Source of the DNA: DATGIQ01 sp035295665
GTDB taxonomy: Bacteria > Planctomycetota > Planctomycetia > Gemmatales > Gemmataceae
Direction of reading: 5' to 3'
Assembly: GCA_035295665.1 (NCBI GenBank)
Contig: DATGIQ010000381.1
Location: forward strand, 1-31,407
Length of the DNA stretch: 31,407 bases
A program made the position numbers and the translations under genes. Position 1 is the stretch's first letter. Each line of letters starts with the position of its first letter. Below the pieces are notes generated by a model, which saw only the letters and a list, made by a program, of their open reading frames with translations, had not been told where the DNA came from and searched no databases. Below are positions 24,817-31,407 of this stretch, piece after piece.

Positions 24817-25932
24817 TCATCGGCGATCCTCTCTCGCCGAAGCCCGTGCAGCGACGCGCTCCGCTGCGAGTTCGCGCGGGTGGCGCTGTGTCGCGCGGCG
24901 CGGCAGCGACGTCAGCACGACACAAATCGTTTCGCTGGCAGGGTCAGCCCAGCAGAGCGTGCCCGTTGATCCGGTATGGCCAAAGGTTTGCGCCGAACAA
25001 CCGGGACTCCCGGACTCTTTGCCCACGGCAAATCCCAGCCCGCGCGGTGGGAAGCCCGCGGGATTGTGATTCGTGATCATTAGCCGGGCCGTCTCGGGCT
25101 TCACGACTTGGCCGCGGGTCCCCAGGAACTCGCTCAGAAACTTGCCCAGATCCGGCGCGGAAGCATGCGTTCCTCCCCAGGGAGCGCCCAGCTTCCGCCA
25201 GTAAGGACTGTTCCAGTCCCACTCCCGCGCCTGCGGATCACCGCTCCCCGATTCGGGCGCGGCCCCTTCCCGTTGGCAAACGACCATCTCCTCCAGCTTG
25301 AACCGTCCGAGTCCCTGAGCCGAATGCTTCATGTTCAGCGGCTGAAAGACGATGCGATCGACGAACGTGCAAATGTCCGAGCCGCTGATGAGCTCGGCAA
25401 TGTGCGCGGCCAGCAAGATCCCCATGCTCGAGTATTGGTACCGGGTACCGGGGGCGAAATCGAGGCGGGTGCGCATCGCCTGGTCGGCGAACTCGGTCAG
25501 CGACGCATGCCGCTTACGCAGATCGAGGTTGTTGGCCAGCTGATCGGGCAAGCCGGAGACGTGCGTCAGGAGGTGACGAATCGTCACCTCGTCCCGCCCC
25601 GCGCCCGTGAAGGCAGGCAAGAACTTCTGCACGCGGTCCTGGAGCCGAAATTTCCCTTGATCGAACAGCGTCATGATCGCTGTCACGTTGATCGGCTTGG
25701 AAATGGAGCCGAGTAAGAACATGGCGTCGTCCGAGACCGCCGTGCCGAAGGGACGCGTAAACGACTCCCCTTTGTGAACTACGTGCAGTACGGCTGCATC
25801 GACCTGCTTCGCCGCTGCGGCTCGCTCGAGCGCGTTGGCCGCATCGTCCCACTGCCCTCCGCGCAGGGCGGCGACCAAGGGGGAAGTGGTTGCCACAGCC
25901 AAAGCCGTCCCAAGAAATGTACGTCGCTGCAT
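24817..25932 (-). CDS. Tat-exported serine beta-lactamase-fold hydrolase (class C / PBP-like family)
   Basis: A 371-residue protein from the ATG at 25932. GCGGAGGAA sits upstream, and the N-terminus is then a twin-arginine signal (MQRRTFLGTALAVATTSPLVAA); the upstream frame to 26013 adds 27 residues and lacks a signal. Catalytic motifs of the serine beta-lactamase/D-Ala-D-Ala peptidase family: S76-x-x-K79 in LLGSISKP, YSS in GTRYQYSSMGIL (the usual Y-x-N triad position), HLLTHVSGLPDQL and the GHTGSTG box. Family members are beta-lactamases, esterases or carboxypeptidases; substrate unknown. The C-terminal ~25 residues are Arg/Ala-rich and perhaps irrelevant. Its gene precedes the HD-GYP gene on the same strand by ~390 bp, too far for clear coupling. 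Confidence 0.9.
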   Translation of the reverse strand: MQRRTFLGTALAVATTSPLVAALRGGQWDDAANALERAAAAKQVDAAVLHVVHKGESFTRPFGTAVSDDAMFLLGSISKPINVTAIMTLFDQGKFRLQDRVQKFLPAFTGAGRDEVTIRHLLTHVSGLPDQLANNLDLRKRHASLTEFADQAMRTRLDFAPGTRYQYSSMGILLAAHIAELISGSDICTFVDRIVFQPLNMKHSAQGLGRFKLEEMVVCQREGAAPESGSGDPQAREWDWNSPYWRKLGAPWGGTHASAPDLGKFLSEFLGTRGQVVKPETARLMITNHNPAGFPPRGLGFAVGKESGSPGCSAQTFGHTGSTGTLCWADPASETICVVLTSLPRRATQRHPRELAAERVAARASAREDRR

Positions 25933-26103
25933 TACTCTCGTTCCTCCGCTGCAGACAACAACCGGTGCAAGCCTCGCAATCGTGGGCAGCATCCTTTCGC
26001 CCGGAGACATCATCCCGATAGTCGCAATCCTACGCGAATCATACAGAAGGGGAAGTCACGACAGACCGATTCTGGGAACACGCTTGCCGGTCGCGCCCTT
26101 CAG

Positions 26104-27270
26104 TCACCGGGACCTGCCGCGTACCTTGACCGCGCGCCCTCTCCACAGGATGGCGCCGTGGACGGCGTAGTGGTACAAGGCCCGCACCAGGCAACACCAC
26201 AGGGAAATCACGGCCAGCGGAAACAGCAACGCCCCGGCCGGGTGAAATCGGAACAGCCATCGGCTCGGCCACAGACTCGCGTACTGCACGGCATAGGCGA
26301 TGGTCCCCGCCAGCAGCAGGGCCGGCTTGCCTTGCCATGCTCCTACCGCGACACAGACCAACGACGTCCAGAAAACCACCAACGTTCCCAACAGCATCGC
26401 CGGAGCAAGCCACAGTTTGCCATGCAGCGCCGAGAGCACGTTCTTGGTCGGCCCCCAAAAGGCGTCGGAGCCGCTCTTGAACAGACGGACCTGGAGCAAC
26501 TCCGGGGCGGCCCGAACGCCGACACGATAGCCGCTCTTCTTCAGCCGCCGCGCCAGTGCAATATCGTCGCACATGTCCGCTTTGATGTCCTCGAAGCCGC
26601 CGACTGCTTGAAAGGCGGCGCGGCGGACGAGCATGAACGCCCCCGCGGCATAGGCCTCGGCCGCGGTCCCATCCCGCAGTCCCGGCCTGGCAAAGCGGGG
26701 CATGATCCCCCAGGCAAATCCGGGCGTCAGAACACTTTCCCAGAGCGAGACACACTGCATGAGGGGAAGCAGACTGAGGAAATCGAACTGGTGCTGCTCC
26801 CGTTCGAGCAACGCTATGGCCAGGCACCACGGGTGATGGCGGATATCGGCGTCGGTAAAGAGCAGGTAGTCCCCGGACGCGACGGCCGCGGCCCGGTGCA
26901 TCGCGTTGCACTTGCCGAGCCAGCCGGCCGGCAGCGGCGGATCGTGAATCACGCGCACGCGCCGGTCTGCCTGTGCGGCTGTATCCGCGATCGAGCCCGT
27001 GCTGTCTGTGGAGTGATCATTGACGATGATCACTTCCAGGTTCACGCCCATTTGATCGAGGATCGATTGCACAGATGCGCCCAGGTCCTGCGCCTCGTTC
27101 CGCGCGGGGCTAATCACTGTCAATTGCGTGGCTTGGTCACCCGCTTCCGGAAGAATGGGATGCCAGCGAATGCGTCTCGAGGCGATCACAAGCCGGACGG
27201 CGACCGCGGCGGAGAGCAGGGTGACGCCAAGGCAGACAATCAGGAGCGCCCAATCCCACGATGACCACAT
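26104..27270 (-). CDS. Membrane family 2 glycosyltransferase (HpnB-like)
   Basis: A 388-residue protein with an N-terminal membrane helix (WDWALLIVCLGVTLLSAAVAV), a GT-A domain (TVISPARNEAQDLGASVQSI, then VNDHSTDSTGSIAD, PLPAGWLGKCNAMHRAA and the DxD-like FTDADIRHH), an acceptor region (GGFEDIKADMCDDIALARRLKK) and about four C-terminal membrane segments (LAPAMLLGTLVVFWTSLVCV, PALLLAGTIAYAVQYASLW, AGALLFPLAVISLWCCLV). This layout and length match GT2 enzymes of the hopene-associated HpnB / carotenoid glycosyltransferase kind. The actual acceptor is not visible, and no hopanoid or carotenoid genes are in the window. It is divergent from the Gfo/Idh gene. A weak AAAGG ribosome binding site precedes the ATG. 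Confidence 0.88.
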   Translation of the reverse strand: MWSSWDWALLIVCLGVTLLSAAVAVRLVIASRRIRWHPILPEAGDQATQLTVISPARNEAQDLGASVQSILDQMGVNLEVIIVNDHSTDSTGSIADTAAQADRRVRVIHDPPLPAGWLGKCNAMHRAAAVASGDYLLFTDADIRHHPWCLAIALLEREQHQFDFLSLLPLMQCVSLWESVLTPGFAWGIMPRFARPGLRDGTAAEAYAAGAFMLVRRAAFQAVGGFEDIKADMCDDIALARRLKKSGYRVGVRAAPELLQVRLFKSGSDAFWGPTKNVLSALHGKLWLAPAMLLGTLVVFWTSLVCVAVGAWQGKPALLLAGTIAYAVQYASLWPSRWLFRFHPAGALLFPLAVISLWCCLVRALYHYAVHGAILWRGRAVKVRGRSR

Positions 27271-27428
27271 GAGTCGGTTGCCTTTTCGGGAACCCTTGCC
27301 GGCCGCCGATTCCTTTTCTTACATCCTCGCGGCCGGTGCCATGATACCATGCCCTGGAGGGAATGATCTCGGAGGCAGAGCGGAGTCTGACGCGCTTCGC
27401 TTCGATACACCGCAATTGGCGCGTCTTG

Positions 27429-27457
27429 TTGACGCGGCCTGCGCGAACAAGTACCCT
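27429..27457 (+). promoter_or_regulatory. Candidate sigma-70-like promoter of the Gfo/Idh gene
   Basis: TTGACG (27429-27434) and TACCCT (27452-27457) are separated by 17 bp, about 80 bp before the ATG at 27538. The -10 is a poor match. The GCGTC/GACGC inverted repeat around the -35 (27421-27425 / 27431-27435) might be a regulator site. It lies in the 267-bp divergent gap. Confidence 0.3.
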
Positions 27458-27537
27458 ATCTGGCAGATCCACTTTACCCGCAGACTGCGGCCGGCCTGGC
27501 CCTGCGCCTGTGGTTGGCCATCCCCCGGGAGCAAGCA

Positions 27538-28845
27538 ATGAAACAAGGCACCACCCGACGCGAGTTCCTCGAGCAGAGCACTACCGCATTGGCCGCCGGC
27601 ACCTTGGCGGCCGAGTTCACAGGCCATTCCGCTGTCCACGCCGCCGGCAGCGATGTCCTGCGAGTCGGTCTCATTGGTTGTGGCCGCCGCGGCACGGGGG
27701 CGGCTGAACAGGCGCTGCAGGCCGATCCGCACACGCAGCTGGTGGCGATGGCCGACGCCTTCGAGGATCAGCTTCAGTATAGCCACGACACGCTCAAGAA
27801 ATCCGAGGTCGGCGCCCGCGTGGCCGTGGACCGCGACCACCGTTTCGTCGGCTTCGATGCTTACCAGAAGCTGCTTGCCAGTGGTGTGGACGTCGTCTTG
27901 CTGGCGACACCGCCCCATTTCCGTCCCACCCATCTCGAGGCGGCCGTCACGGCGGGCAAGCATGTCTTCGCCGAGAAGCCCGTGGCCGTCGACGCCCCCG
28001 GCATCCATAAGGTGATGGCAGCGTGCGCCGAGGCGAAGCACAAGAATGTAGCCGTGGTCTCCGGCCTGCACAACCGCTATGCCCACGACGTCCGCGCCGC
28101 CATCGCCAAAATCCATGACGGGGCCATTGGCGATGTGCTCCTGGTCCAGTCCGCCTGGAACGGTAACATGCCCGGCAAACCGTGGCCCATGATCCGCAAG
28201 GAAGGCTGGAGTGAGATGGAGTATCAGCTGCGCAACTGGTACTTCTGGACGTGGCTCTCCGGCGATCACATCGTCGAGCAGGCGGTCCATAGCATCGACA
28301 AGGGGCTATGGGCAGTGCACGATCAAGCGCCGGCGTCGGCGGTCGGCTTGGGTGGTTTGCAGGTGCGCTACGGTTCTCAGGCAAACCCGGACCGAGGGCA
28401 GATCTTCGATCACCATGCCGTCCTCTACGATTACAGCGATGGCCGCAAGCATATGCACACCTGTCGCCAGCAGAAGAATTGCGCCAATGATATTTCGACC
28501 TGGATCACGGGCACCAAGGGACGCTGCCACATCGAAAAAGCGGTGATTGTTGACCTCGCGGGCCGGGTCGTGTGGAAGTACCCCGGCAAGCCAAACAATG
28601 CCTTCCAGACGGAGCATGATGAGCTGTTCGCCGGCTTGCGGGCCGGCAAGATCCTGAACAACGGCGACTACATGATTCAGAGTACGATGGCCGCCATCCT
28701 CGGACGCATGGCCACCTACACGGGCCAGAAGATCACCTGGGAGAAGGCGCTCGCTTCGAAAGAGGATCTGACGCCGGCCCACTACGCCTGGGGGCCGCTA
28801 CCCAAGCCGAAGATCGCCATGCCTGGGGTCACGCCGTTCGTTTGA
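27538..28845 (+). CDS. Tat-exported Gfo/Idh/MocA family oxidoreductase
   Basis: A 435-residue protein from the ATG at 27538, which begins with a twin-arginine signal (KQGTTRREFLEQSTTALAAG); an upstream ATG at 27514 would add eight residues of no evident use. The NAD(P)-binding Rossmann fold is LRVGLIGCGRRGTGAAEQAL, followed by the strand VAMADAF, DVVLLATPPHFRP and the family hallmark AEKPVAVD (Glu-Lys-Pro, active Lys). C-terminal strands such as HTCRQQKNCANDISTWITG and KITWEKALASKEDL fit the substrate-binding sheet. Planctomycetes encode many such enzymes, thought to act on sugars or cyclitols; the substrate is unknown here. Export of a folded NAD enzyme through Tat is typical of this group. 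Confidence 0.93.
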   Translation: MKQGTTRREFLEQSTTALAAGTLAAEFTGHSAVHAAGSDVLRVGLIGCGRRGTGAAEQALQADPHTQLVAMADAFEDQLQYSHDTLKKSEVGARVAVDRDHRFVGFDAYQKLLASGVDVVLLATPPHFRPTHLEAAVTAGKHVFAEKPVAVDAPGIHKVMAACAEAKHKNVAVVSGLHNRYAHDVRAAIAKIHDGAIGDVLLVQSAWNGNMPGKPWPMIRKEGWSEMEYQLRNWYFWTWLSGDHIVEQAVHSIDKGLWAVHDQAPASAVGLGGLQVRYGSQANPDRGQIFDHHAVLYDYSDGRKHMHTCRQQKNCANDISTWITGTKGRCHIEKAVIVDLAGRVVWKYPGKPNNAFQTEHDELFAGLRAGKILNNGDYMIQSTMAAILGRMATYTGQKITWEKALASKEDLTPAHYAWGPLPKPKIAMPGVTPFV

Positions 28846-28918
28846 CAGTTCGTATGGCTCGCTTCGGAATCCAGGAATTGCGGGAACAGGGGCCAGGCCG
28901 TGCGGAACGGAGGCAGCA

Positions 28919-30013
28919 ATGGCAACCTCGATGTGGCCGAACAGGAACTCCTCCCCGCGCGATCGGGCGGCGGCGTTTTGTGCGAAGCATGGACTCCAGC
29001 TGCCAATCTTATTGGCGCCCATGGCTGGGGCATGCCCCGCGCGTCTTTCCATCGCCGTCGCCAATGCCGGCGGGATGGGGGCAATGGGGGCGCTGCTGAC
29101 CCCACCGGCCGGCATCCGTGACTGGGTGCAAGAATTTCGCGCAGGGAGCAGCGGCCCCTTCCAGCTCAATCTCTGGATTCCCGACCCGAAGCCGCACCGT
29201 GACCCAAAGGCCGAAGCCCGCATGCGCACGTTCCTTGCTGCCTGGGGATCCGAAGTAGCGGCCAGCGCAGGCGACGCTGTGCTACCCGATTTTCAGGAAC
29301 AGTGCGATACATTCCTCGAGCTCCAACCCACGGCCGTTTCCTCCATCATGGGATTGTTCCCGCGCGCCTTCGTCACGCGACTCAAGGAAAAGGGCATCGC
29401 CTGGTTCGCGACCGCCACGACCGTTGCGGAGGCGCAACGAGCTCAGGCCGCGGGTGCCGACGCCATCATCGCCCAGGGCGCGGAAGCCGGCGGCCACCGC
29501 GGTTCCTTCGACCCGGCGGCCGCGGAACGGCAATCGGTAGGGCTGTTCGCCTTGCTTCCGCGTTTGGCTGACCGGGTCGATCTGCCCCTGATCGCCGCCG
29601 GCGGCATCGGGGATGGACGTGGCCTGGCTGCGGCCTTGGTCCTGGGGGCGAGTGCGGTCACGGTCGGCACGGCCTTGCTGCGCTGTCCGGAAGCGGCCAT
29701 ACACCCAGCATGGGCCGAGGCGCTGGCGGATCGAGAACCGGAAGAGACCATGCTGACCCGCGCCTTTTCCGGGCGGGCGGGTCGAGCGATTGCCACCAAC
29801 TTTGTCAAGGCTGCGGCAGCGCCCGATGCGCCCCCGGCGGCCCCTTATCCAGTGCAACGAGGGCTCACGGCCGCGATGCGGCAAGCGGGAGCAGCCGCCA
29901 GCGACTACCACCGGATGCAAGTCTGGGCAGGCCAATCGGCGTGGATGGCAAAGTCCATTCCGACTCGGGATTTTGTCCTCGAGATGTGGAAACAGGCTCA
30001 GGCATTTCTCTAA
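28919..30013 (+). CDS. NAD(P)H-dependent flavin oxidoreductase / nitronate monooxygenase-like protein
   Basis: A 364-residue FMN enzyme of the 2-nitropropane dioxygenase family, with an (alpha/beta)8 barrel. Seen are the N-terminal LPILLAPMAGACPARLSIAVA, the barrel strand GIAWFATATTVAEAQRA, the active-site motif IIAQGAEAGGHRGSF (His of class I nitronate monooxygenases), PLIAAGGIGDGRGLAAAL and VTVGTALLRCPEA (phosphate-binding strands). The length fits the family. It probably oxidises alkyl nitronates or acts as a flavin reductase. GGAGG lies about 7 bp before the ATG. The gene follows the Gfo/Idh gene after 73 bp and is followed by a large hairpin, so it may end a transcription unit. Confidence 0.92.
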   Translation: MATSMWPNRNSSPRDRAAAFCAKHGLQLPILLAPMAGACPARLSIAVANAGGMGAMGALLTPPAGIRDWVQEFRAGSSGPFQLNLWIPDPKPHRDPKAEARMRTFLAAWGSEVAASAGDAVLPDFQEQCDTFLELQPTAVSSIMGLFPRAFVTRLKEKGIAWFATATTVAEAQRAQAAGADAIIAQGAEAGGHRGSFDPAAAERQSVGLFALLPRLADRVDLPLIAAGGIGDGRGLAAALVLGASAVTVGTALLRCPEAAIHPAWAEALADREPEETMLTRAFSGRAGRAIATNFVKAAAAPDAPPAAPYPVQRGLTAAMRQAGAAASDYHRMQVWAGQSAWMAKSIPTRDFVLEMWKQAQAFL

Positions 30014-30035
30014 AAGACAGCGCGTGATCCCGCAA

Positions 30036-30096
30036 CAAACAAGCCGGACGCGCGCGAAGTTGCCGCGCTCCTTCGTGCGCGCCTCCGGCTTGTTTG
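30036..30096. terminator. Large GC-rich hairpin after the flavin oxidoreductase gene
   Basis: The left arm 30036-30059 (CAAACAAGCCGGA then GCGCGCGAAG) matches the reverse complement of the right arm 30071-30096 with only small bulges; the loop is 11 nt. It begins 22 bp after the stop of the gene. There is no U tract after it, so it is terminator-like or a REP-type structure without proof of function. Confidence 0.5.
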
Positions 30097-30303
30097 CTGG
30101 CGAATTCCGAGCGGTCGTCATCGAAGCGTTGCGTACCCCCCTGATCCGGAACATGCTCCGCTGCGCGAATGAACGGTTGACCCTGAGTTCGCTCTGGCCG
30201 CGGGCGGCATCTCATTTGCGGCTCAAGTTCCCATCGCTCGGCCGGTGCCGCTCCACTGGAAGTATGCGCCGGCCCACTCTCGGCCCACTAGGGGATCCAC
30301 CCG

Positions 30304-30978
30304 ATGAGTACCGATAGCAAGCCCGAGCCGAGCCGTTTCCTGGATCCGGACGCGCACGGTTTGACCGATTCTCGGGACAGCGATCCCTCGCGCCGAGATT
30401 TTCTCCAGCATGCTGCCGGCGGGGTGGCAGCTGCCGGGTGCATCGCGGGCCTGACATTGCGTGGAGAAGCCGAGCCGGAGGCGTTGCGATCTACAGAAAC
30501 GGGCGGGGTCCCGCTGACTCTTCAAGTGAACGGCCGAAAACACGACCTCAAGCTGGACCCGCGCGTCACCCTCCTTGACGCCCTGCGCGAGCACCTGGGT
30601 CTGACCGGGACGAAAAAAGGTTGCGATCACGGCCAGTGCGGGGCCTGCACCGTCCTGGTCGACGGCCGGCGCCTCTACTCATGCCTGACGTTCGCCTTCA
30701 TGTCGGCCGGCTGCCGCATCACGACTATCGAAGGCATGGCCGACGGGGATAAGCTGCATCCCCTCCAGGCGGCATTTGTTGCACGCGATGCCTTCCAGTG
30801 TGGCTACTGCACTTCGGGGCAAATCTGCTCGGGAATCGGCCTGCTCAACGAAGGGCATGCCCATTCCGACGCCGAGGTCCGCGAACAGATGAGCGGCAAT
30901 ATCTGCCGCTGCGGCGCCTATCCCAACATCGTGGCCGCCATCCAGGACGCCCGGGCTGCCCAGCAAAAACGATCCTGA
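30304..30978 (+). CDS. (2Fe-2S)-binding subunit of a PaoABC/YagTSR-type molybdenum oxidoreductase
   Basis: A 224-residue iron-sulfur subunit. The N-terminus has a twin-arginine signal (PSRRDFLQHAAGGVAAAG), as in the periplasmic E. coli aldehyde oxidoreductase PaoA (YagT). A plant-type ferredoxin fold follows, with the cluster I motif KKGCDHGQCGACTVLVDGRRLYSC, and a C-terminal helical domain with cluster II, QCGYCTSGQI and NICRCGAYPNI. All eight expected Cys are present, so it should carry two [2Fe-2S] clusters passing electrons from the molybdenum subunit to the FAD subunit encoded next. A ribosome binding-like AGGGGA precedes the ATG. The molybdenum subunit is not in the window but would be expected downstream. 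Confidence 0.9.
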   Translation: MSTDSKPEPSRFLDPDAHGLTDSRDSDPSRRDFLQHAAGGVAAAGCIAGLTLRGEAEPEALRSTETGGVPLTLQVNGRKHDLKLDPRVTLLDALREHLGLTGTKKGCDHGQCGACTVLVDGRRLYSCLTFAFMSAGCRITTIEGMADGDKLHPLQAAFVARDAFQCGYCTSGQICSGIGLLNEGHAHSDAEVREQMSGNICRCGAYPNIVAAIQDARAAQQKRS

Positions 30979-31017
30979 GCTACGCCAGAGCATGGGCCAG
31001 GCAAGGAAAGGAAACAT

Positions 31018-31407
31018 ATGGAGTCGTTCACATACGTGCGGGCAGAGGAGCGGGCCGCGGCCATCAAGCAGGTGAGTGGAGATGCCCGGGCTCGGTTTCT
31101 CGCGGGCGGGACCAACCTGGTGGACTTCATGAAGCTCAACGTGGAGACGCCCAACCGGCTGGTGGATATCAATTCCCTTCCGCTGGAGAACATCGAGGTG
31201 ACCGACGCCGGCGTGCGAATCGGGGCCCTGGTGCGCAACAGCGATCTTGCCTATCACGAGGCCATCCGCCAGCGGTATCCGGTGCTGTCCGAGGCGTTGC
31301 TTTCCGGCGCCACCCCGCAAATCCGGAACATGGCCACGGTGGGCGGCAACTTGCTCCAGCGTACCCGGTGCCCGTATTTTCGGGACACGGCCTGGCCTTG
31401 CAACAAG
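31018..31407 (+). CDS. FAD-binding subunit of a PaoB/YagS-type molybdenum oxidoreductase (3' truncated)
   Basis: The gene starts at ATG 31018 with a GGAAAGGAAA ribosome-binding stretch, 39 bp after the (2Fe-2S) gene, and reads off the right edge after 130 codons. The N-terminal FAD domain is clear: RFLAGGTNLVDFMKL (FAD pyrophosphate loop), VDINSLPLENIEV, VRIGALVRNSDLAYHEAI and the second loop ATVGGNLLQRTRCPYFRD, followed by CNK at the edge. The Cys-containing extension after GGNLLQRTRC is the feature of PaoB-like subunits that bind an extra [4Fe-4S] cluster, which separates them from ordinary xanthine dehydrogenase FAD subunits. Only the first part of that cluster is in view. Confidence 0.88.
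   Translation, partial: MESFTYVRAEERAAAIKQVSGDARARFLAGGTNLVDFMKLNVETPNRLVDINSLPLENIEVTDAGVRIGALVRNSDLAYHEAIRQRYPVLSEALLSGATPQIRNMATVGGNLLQRTRCPYFRDTAWPCNK

Noticed and set aside
25774..27264. Open + strand frame of 496 codons across the glycosyltransferase
   Set aside because: It is antisense to the glycosyltransferase, low in hydrophobic structure, rich in Gln, Arg and Pro, and has no recognisable domain.
27319..28290. Open - strand frame of 323 codons within the Gfo/Idh gene
   Set aside because: It is the antisense of a gene with clear Rossmann and EKP motifs; the frame has no motif of its own and is explained by GC-rich codon bias.

Overview
The window is GC-rich, almost fully coding DNA from a bacterial chromosome, most likely a planctomycete of the Gemmata type. 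The signs are paired ECF sigma factor and membrane Ser/Thr kinase genes, prepilin-like DUF1559 proteins, a sigma factor carrying a TIGR03067-type tail, small proteins with a carboxypeptidase-regulatory-like fold, a YHYH-domain protein and a secreted TPR-CHAT protein. This is judged from the families; no 16S rRNA or other taxonomic marker is present.

Left part (1-7333, + strand): the 3' end of a sigma factor/TIGR03067 fusion; a DUF1559 prepilin-like gene with a small membrane protein; an ECF sigma factor overlapping a Ser/Thr kinase by ATGA; then a second DUF1559 gene with a small lipoprotein. The two [DUF1559 + beta-domain partner] cassettes bracket the sigma/kinase pair. A nested pair of alternative hairpins separates the kinase from the second cassette.

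Middle left (7330-14825, - strand): a tripartite efflux operon read from right to left: TolC-like outer membrane factor, RND permease, lipoprotein membrane-fusion protein, then a YHYH-domain protein. Heptamer repeats mark both ends of the permease gene.

Middle (14949-16625): a class I methyltransferase, a small planctomycete-type hypothetical gene whose frame runs on antisense into the next gene, and a DJ-1/PfpI-family protein.

Centre (17071-22166): the most interesting module. A membrane Ser/Thr kinase with a DUF4384-like extracytoplasmic domain is followed by a signal-peptide-bearing protein with at least eight exact 42-residue TPR units and a C-terminal CHAT (caspase-like) domain with an intact His/Cys pair. 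It looks like a kinase-coupled protease.

Right (22255-31407): a response regulator with GAF-like and HD-GYP domains (- strand) behind a good sigma-70-like promoter; a Tat-exported serine beta-lactamase-fold hydrolase (-); a membrane family 2 glycosyltransferase (-); a Tat-exported Gfo/Idh/MocA oxidoreductase (+); a nitronate monooxygenase-like flavoprotein (+) followed by a large hairpin; and the first two subunits of a PaoABC/YagTSR-type molybdenum aldehyde/xanthine oxidoreductase (+), the second cut by the window edge. I see no rRNA, tRNA, CRISPR array, transposase or prophage genes.
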